Positions 6,897-9,244 of a DNA stretch of 9,244 nucleotides are shown here, in pieces. The stretch is taken from assembly GCA_031259645.1 (NCBI GenBank), contig JAIRLC010000153.1, forward strand, positions 1 through 9,244. The letters run 5' to 3'. The DNA comes from Prevotellaceae bacterium. Lineage in GTDB: Bacteria; Bacteroidota; Bacteroidia; Bacteroidales; UBA932. The notes beneath the pieces are model-generated. The model had not been told where the DNA came from and did not search any database. It saw only the letters and a list, made by a program, of their open reading frames with translations. The position numbers and the translations under genes are program-made. The first letter of the stretch is position 1, and every line of letters starts with the position of its first letter.

Positions 6897-8228
6897 ATGA
6901 AGAAGTTTGTTTTCTTAATTTTGGTAGTAAGCGCATGGTTATATAGCTGTGGAACTTATGATTCGGGTTATTCGGGGGATTTACGTCGCGGAACAAAAGG
7001 TCGCGCGTTGAGTTATTCGGAAACGCCTCCTTCCGGTATGGTTTACGTTCCTTCCGGCCCTTTCCTTTTAGGCGTGAACGACCAGGATATTACCCAGTCG
7101 TTGAATGCCAATGTTAAAACCATTACCATTGATGCGTTATGGATGGACCAAACGGAAATTACCAATTTTGAGTACCGGCAGTTTGTAAATTATGTGAAAG
7201 ACTCTACCGCTCGCCGTTTATTGTCCGAGCAATTTACAGAATTTGTGGTGGAAAGTGAATCAATGGAAGAGGAAATACAACCGGTGCTGAATTGGAGGAC
7301 CCGCATTGATCTTAGGGATGAGGGACAACGCGAAATACTGAACTCCATGAACTACTCGGAGGAAGAATCAGTATTTGGCCGCCGCGAAGTGGATGTACGC
7401 CGCTTAGCTTATGAGTACGCGTGGATTGATGTGTATCAAGCCGCAAAAACCCGTTATGATTATGACCAGCAGCGTTACGTGGGAACCATAATCAATGCCA
7501 ATGGGGAAGAAGAAGAAGTGCAAAACCGCGGATCTTTTATTGTACGCGACCGCACCTTAATATATCCCGACACCTTATGCTGGATACGCGATTTTCTTTA
7601 TTCTTATAATGATCCGTTTGCAACCCGCTACTTTTGGCATCCGGCCTACAACGATTACCCGGTAGTGGGTGTAACGTGGAAACAGGCCAATGCCTTTTGC
7701 CATTGGCGCACCGAAATGATGGAAAATTCGCGCAGTAAATATAACAGAGGACATAATTACCGTTTGCCCAGTGAAGTGGAATGGGAATATGCGGCGCGGG
7801 GAGGCTTGCAGGGACAACTCTTCCCGTGGGGTGGCCCATATACCACCAACAGGGAAGGATGTTACCTGGCCAATTTTAAACCGCAACGCGGAAAATACGA
7901 CCTTGATGGCGGCGTGCGTACGGTGCCGGTGGGCTCGTATGACCCGAACGATTATGGCTTATATGATATGGCCGGCAATGTGGCCGAATGGACAGCCAAT
8001 GCCTATGACGAAAACTCCTACAGCTTCTACCACGATATAATGCCAAGTTATACCTACAATGCCAAAACTTCCGATCCTGCCGTGAGAAGACGTAAAGTAA
8101 TCCGCGGCGGATCATGGAAAGATATTTCTTACTTCTTACAATGTGGCTCGCGTACATTCGAATATCAGGACTCCTCCCGTTCGTTTATAGGATTCCGGTG
8201 CGTACGCCACTACATGGGAACTCGTTAA
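6897..8228 (+). CDS. gldK: T9SS ring/gliding motility lipoprotein GldK (PorK)
   Basis: GldK is an outer-membrane lipoprotein that, with GldN, forms the periplasmic ring of T9SS and is contacted by GldM. The protein is 443 residues, near the usual 450-470. Its lipoprotein signal peptide ends in the lipobox LYSC with lipidated Cys18. From about residue 47 (GMVYVPSGPFLLG) to the end (GFRCVRHYMG) it has the formylglycine-generating-enzyme (FGE/SUMF1) fold, seen in WMDQTEITNFEYRQFV, YPVVGVTWKQANAFCHWR, YRLPSEVEWEYAARGG, GLYDMAGNVAEW and VIRGGSW. A charged insertion at about 120-240, typical of GldK, separates the first and later blocks. Against SUMF1, one active-site Cys is kept (Cys416 in LQCGSRT), but the position five residues earlier is Ser411, so it is probably structural and not an oxidase. 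A weak A-rich leader precedes ATG 6897, and gldL follows after 32 bases. Confidence 0.95.
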   Translation: MKKFVFLILVVSAWLYSCGTYDSGYSGDLRRGTKGRALSYSETPPSGMVYVPSGPFLLGVNDQDITQSLNANVKTITIDALWMDQTEITNFEYRQFVNYVKDSTARRLLSEQFTEFVVESESMEEEIQPVLNWRTRIDLRDEGQREILNSMNYSEEESVFGRREVDVRRLAYEYAWIDVYQAAKTRYDYDQQRYVGTIINANGEEEEVQNRGSFIVRDRTLIYPDTLCWIRDFLYSYNDPFATRYFWHPAYNDYPVVGVTWKQANAFCHWRTEMMENSRSKYNRGHNYRLPSEVEWEYAARGGLQGQLFPWGGPYTTNREGCYLANFKPQRGKYDLDGGVRTVPVGSYDPNDYGLYDMAGNVAEWTANAYDENSYSFYHDIMPSYTYNAKTSDPAVRRRKVIRGGSWKDISYFLQCGSRTFEYQDSSRSFIGFRCVRHYMGTR

Positions 8229-8233
8229 ATTTT

Positions 8234-8241
8234 TAATTTTG
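8234..8241 (+). promoter_or_regulatory. Possible internal -7 element before gldL
   Basis: TAATTTTG in the 32-base AT-rich gap between gldK and gldL matches TAnnTTTG exactly. No -33 TTG is visible in the end of gldK, and the following A-rich stretch (TAATAAAACAAACAAT) looks like a normal Bacteroidota translation-initiation leader. A secondary promoter is possible but weakly supported. Confidence 0.2.
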
Positions 8242-8260
8242 ATTTAATAAAACAAACAAT

Positions 8261-9019
8261 ATGGCTTCATTCCTTCATTCCAGAACTTGGAAGAAACTCA
8301 TTGCGAAACTTTACGGCTGGGGGGCAGCGTTGGTGATCATCGGCGCACTGTTCAAATTGGAACACTGGCCGGGCGCCACCTACATGCTTAGTATCGGTAT
8401 GTTTACCGAATTTATTATCTTTATTTTTTCCGCTTTCGACCCGATTGCAAAAGAATATGAATGGGAAAACGTATATCCCGAATTGCTCGCTGAAGGTGAG
8501 AACGGCGCTTCCGGTAGCGGCGGCAGGGCGCGAATTTCCGGCAACCTGAACATTGATCCTGCCATGGCCGACGGGCTGAAAGACAGCGTGGGGAAATTTT
8601 CCAAAGCCGTGAATAGCTTGAATGCCTTGACAACGATCGCCAACGCCTCCAACACCTTCGTGGGTGGAATCGAACAGGCGGCCGGCAGCATGGCGCTGCT
8701 CAACCAGTCAATGCAAGACCTGAATGTGGCTTACCGCTATGCCTCACAAACCGTGAATACCGGCGGGCAACAAACCCATGCCAATTTTGAAACACTGAAT
8801 AAACACCTTGCGTCGGTAAATGCTTCCTATGAACTGTACATACAGGAACACCAACAATATACGGCGAGCAGCCGGCAATTAGTGAGCGCCATGAATCAAT
8901 CGGCGCAGCAATCGCAACAATTTACGGCACAGATGGGATTACTCACCAATAACATTGGCGAGCTCAATAATATTTATGGTTCAATGCTCTCGGCAGTTAA
9001 TGCCGCGTTAAAACGTTAG
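8261..9019 (+). CDS. gldL: T9SS motor inner-membrane protein GldL (PorL)
   Basis: GldL forms the pentameric, proton-driven cytoplasmic-membrane core that turns GldM and so powers T9SS and gliding. The protein is 252 residues. Two membrane helices lie at about 17-33 (LYGWGAALVIIGALFKL) and 40-58 (TYMLSIGMFTEFIIFIFSAF), joined by the short loop EHWPGA. Glu50 in TM2 (GMFTEF) corresponds to Glu49 of Flavobacterium johnsoniae GldL, proposed to carry the proton or pair with Arg9 of GldM. Residues 61-252 are cytoplasmic, with a Gly/Ser-rich link near 82-92 and then long Ala/Ser/Asn/Gln-rich amphipathic helices with coiled-coil character (INTE-like heptads in SMALLNQSMQDLNVAYRYA and later QQSQQFTAQ). 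It is longer than the roughly 215 residues of F. johnsoniae GldL and shorter than P. gingivalis PorL. gldM begins 4 bases after the stop, so translation is probably coupled. Confidence 0.95.
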   Translation: MASFLHSRTWKKLIAKLYGWGAALVIIGALFKLEHWPGATYMLSIGMFTEFIIFIFSAFDPIAKEYEWENVYPELLAEGENGASGSGGRARISGNLNIDPAMADGLKDSVGKFSKAVNSLNALTTIANASNTFVGGIEQAAGSMALLNQSMQDLNVAYRYASQTVNTGGQQTHANFETLNKHLASVNASYELYIQEHQQYTASSRQLVSAMNQSAQQSQQFTAQMGLLTNNIGELNNIYGSMLSAVNAALKR

Positions 9020-9023
9020 GAAT

Positions 9024-9244
9024 ATGGCAGGTGGAATACTCTCTCCCCGGCAAAAAATGATCAATATGATGTATTTGGTGCTCACAGCAATGTTGGCATT
9101 GAATGTATCGGCTGAAGTGTTGGATGCTTTTGTCGTAATTGATAAAAGTATAGAACACAACACCCGTATTGTATCGGAGAAGAACAACAGCAACCTGTCG
9201 GACTTCCGCAGGGCGGCTGCCGAGAACAGAGAGAAAGTGGAACC
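9024..9244 (+). CDS. gldM: T9SS motor protein GldM (PorM), 5' part only
   Basis: GldM spans the inner membrane once and reaches through the periplasm to the GldK/GldN ring, turning with the GldL motor. Seventy-three complete codons are present and the gene runs off the right edge; the full family length is about 500 residues. The N-terminus MAGGILSPRQKMINMMYLVL is nearly the family signature (MAGGKLTPRQKMINLMYLV), with the single membrane helix at about 12-30 (continuing TAMLALNVSAEVLDAF). Arg9, matching the F. johnsoniae GldM residue reported to pair with the GldL glutamate, is present. The next part (DKSIEHNT, KNNSNLSDFRRAAAENREKV) starts the helical D1 domain. An AGGA at 9018-9021 overlaps the gldL stop but is only two bases from the ATG, so coupling to gldL is more likely than independent initiation. 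Confidence 0.95.
   Translation, partial: MAGGILSPRQKMINMMYLVLTAMLALNVSAEVLDAFVVIDKSIEHNTRIVSEKNNSNLSDFRRAAAENREKVE

Noticed and set aside
6897..8228. GldK as an active sulfatase-modifying (formylglycine-generating) enzyme
   Set aside because: One catalytic cysteine position is Ser411, the protein is a lipoprotein, and it sits in the gldKLM operon. No sulfatase is nearby.

Overview
The window comes from the main chromosome of a member of the Bacteroidota. Three things show this: the gldK-gldL-gldM genes of the type IX secretion system (T9SS) and gliding motor, found only in this phylum; AT-rich gene junctions carrying the Bacteroidota promoter -7 element TAnnTTTG; and start sites with little or no Shine-Dalgarno sequence. 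Coding DNA has a fairly balanced base composition and the short intergenic gaps are strongly AT-rich. The order or genus cannot be fixed from the sequence alone. There is no sign of mobile DNA, CRISPR or RNA genes.

Layout: (1) 1-2357, minus strand: a class A penicillin-binding protein (bifunctional glycosyltransferase/transpeptidase), open to the left edge and probably within a few codons of its end. It was read directly from the complement of the sequence. (2) 2358-2459: a divergent intergenic region whose two promoters sit in the arms of a 17-bp inverted repeat with one mismatch. (3) 2460-4844, plus strand: DNA topoisomerase I (topA). (4) 4848-5864: a degenerate arginase/formimidoylglutamase-family protein starting 3 bases after topA. 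(5) 5865-5938: an AT-rich gap with a perfect TAnnTTTG element. (6) 5939-9244: the T9SS operon: a PorP/SprF outer-membrane protein, GldK lipoprotein, GldL, and the start of GldM, which runs off the right edge. gldN is expected just beyond.

How they work together: GldL (two inner-membrane helices) and GldM (one inner-membrane helix plus a long periplasmic part) form the proton-driven rotary motor of T9SS. GldK is the outer-membrane-anchored lipoprotein that, with GldN, makes the periplasmic ring contacted by GldM. The PorP/SprF protein is an outer-membrane component of the same machine. The order porP-K-L-M matches the porPKLMN arrangement known from Porphyromonas gingivalis. topA and the penicillin-binding protein are housekeeping neighbours. 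The arginase-like gene is transcriptionally attached to topA, and its role is unknown.

I found no clearly new system. The most interesting points are the paired divergent promoter repeat, the arginase-like protein that lacks recognisable metal ligands beside a T9SS operon, and the loss of a catalytic cysteine in the enzyme-derived fold of GldK.
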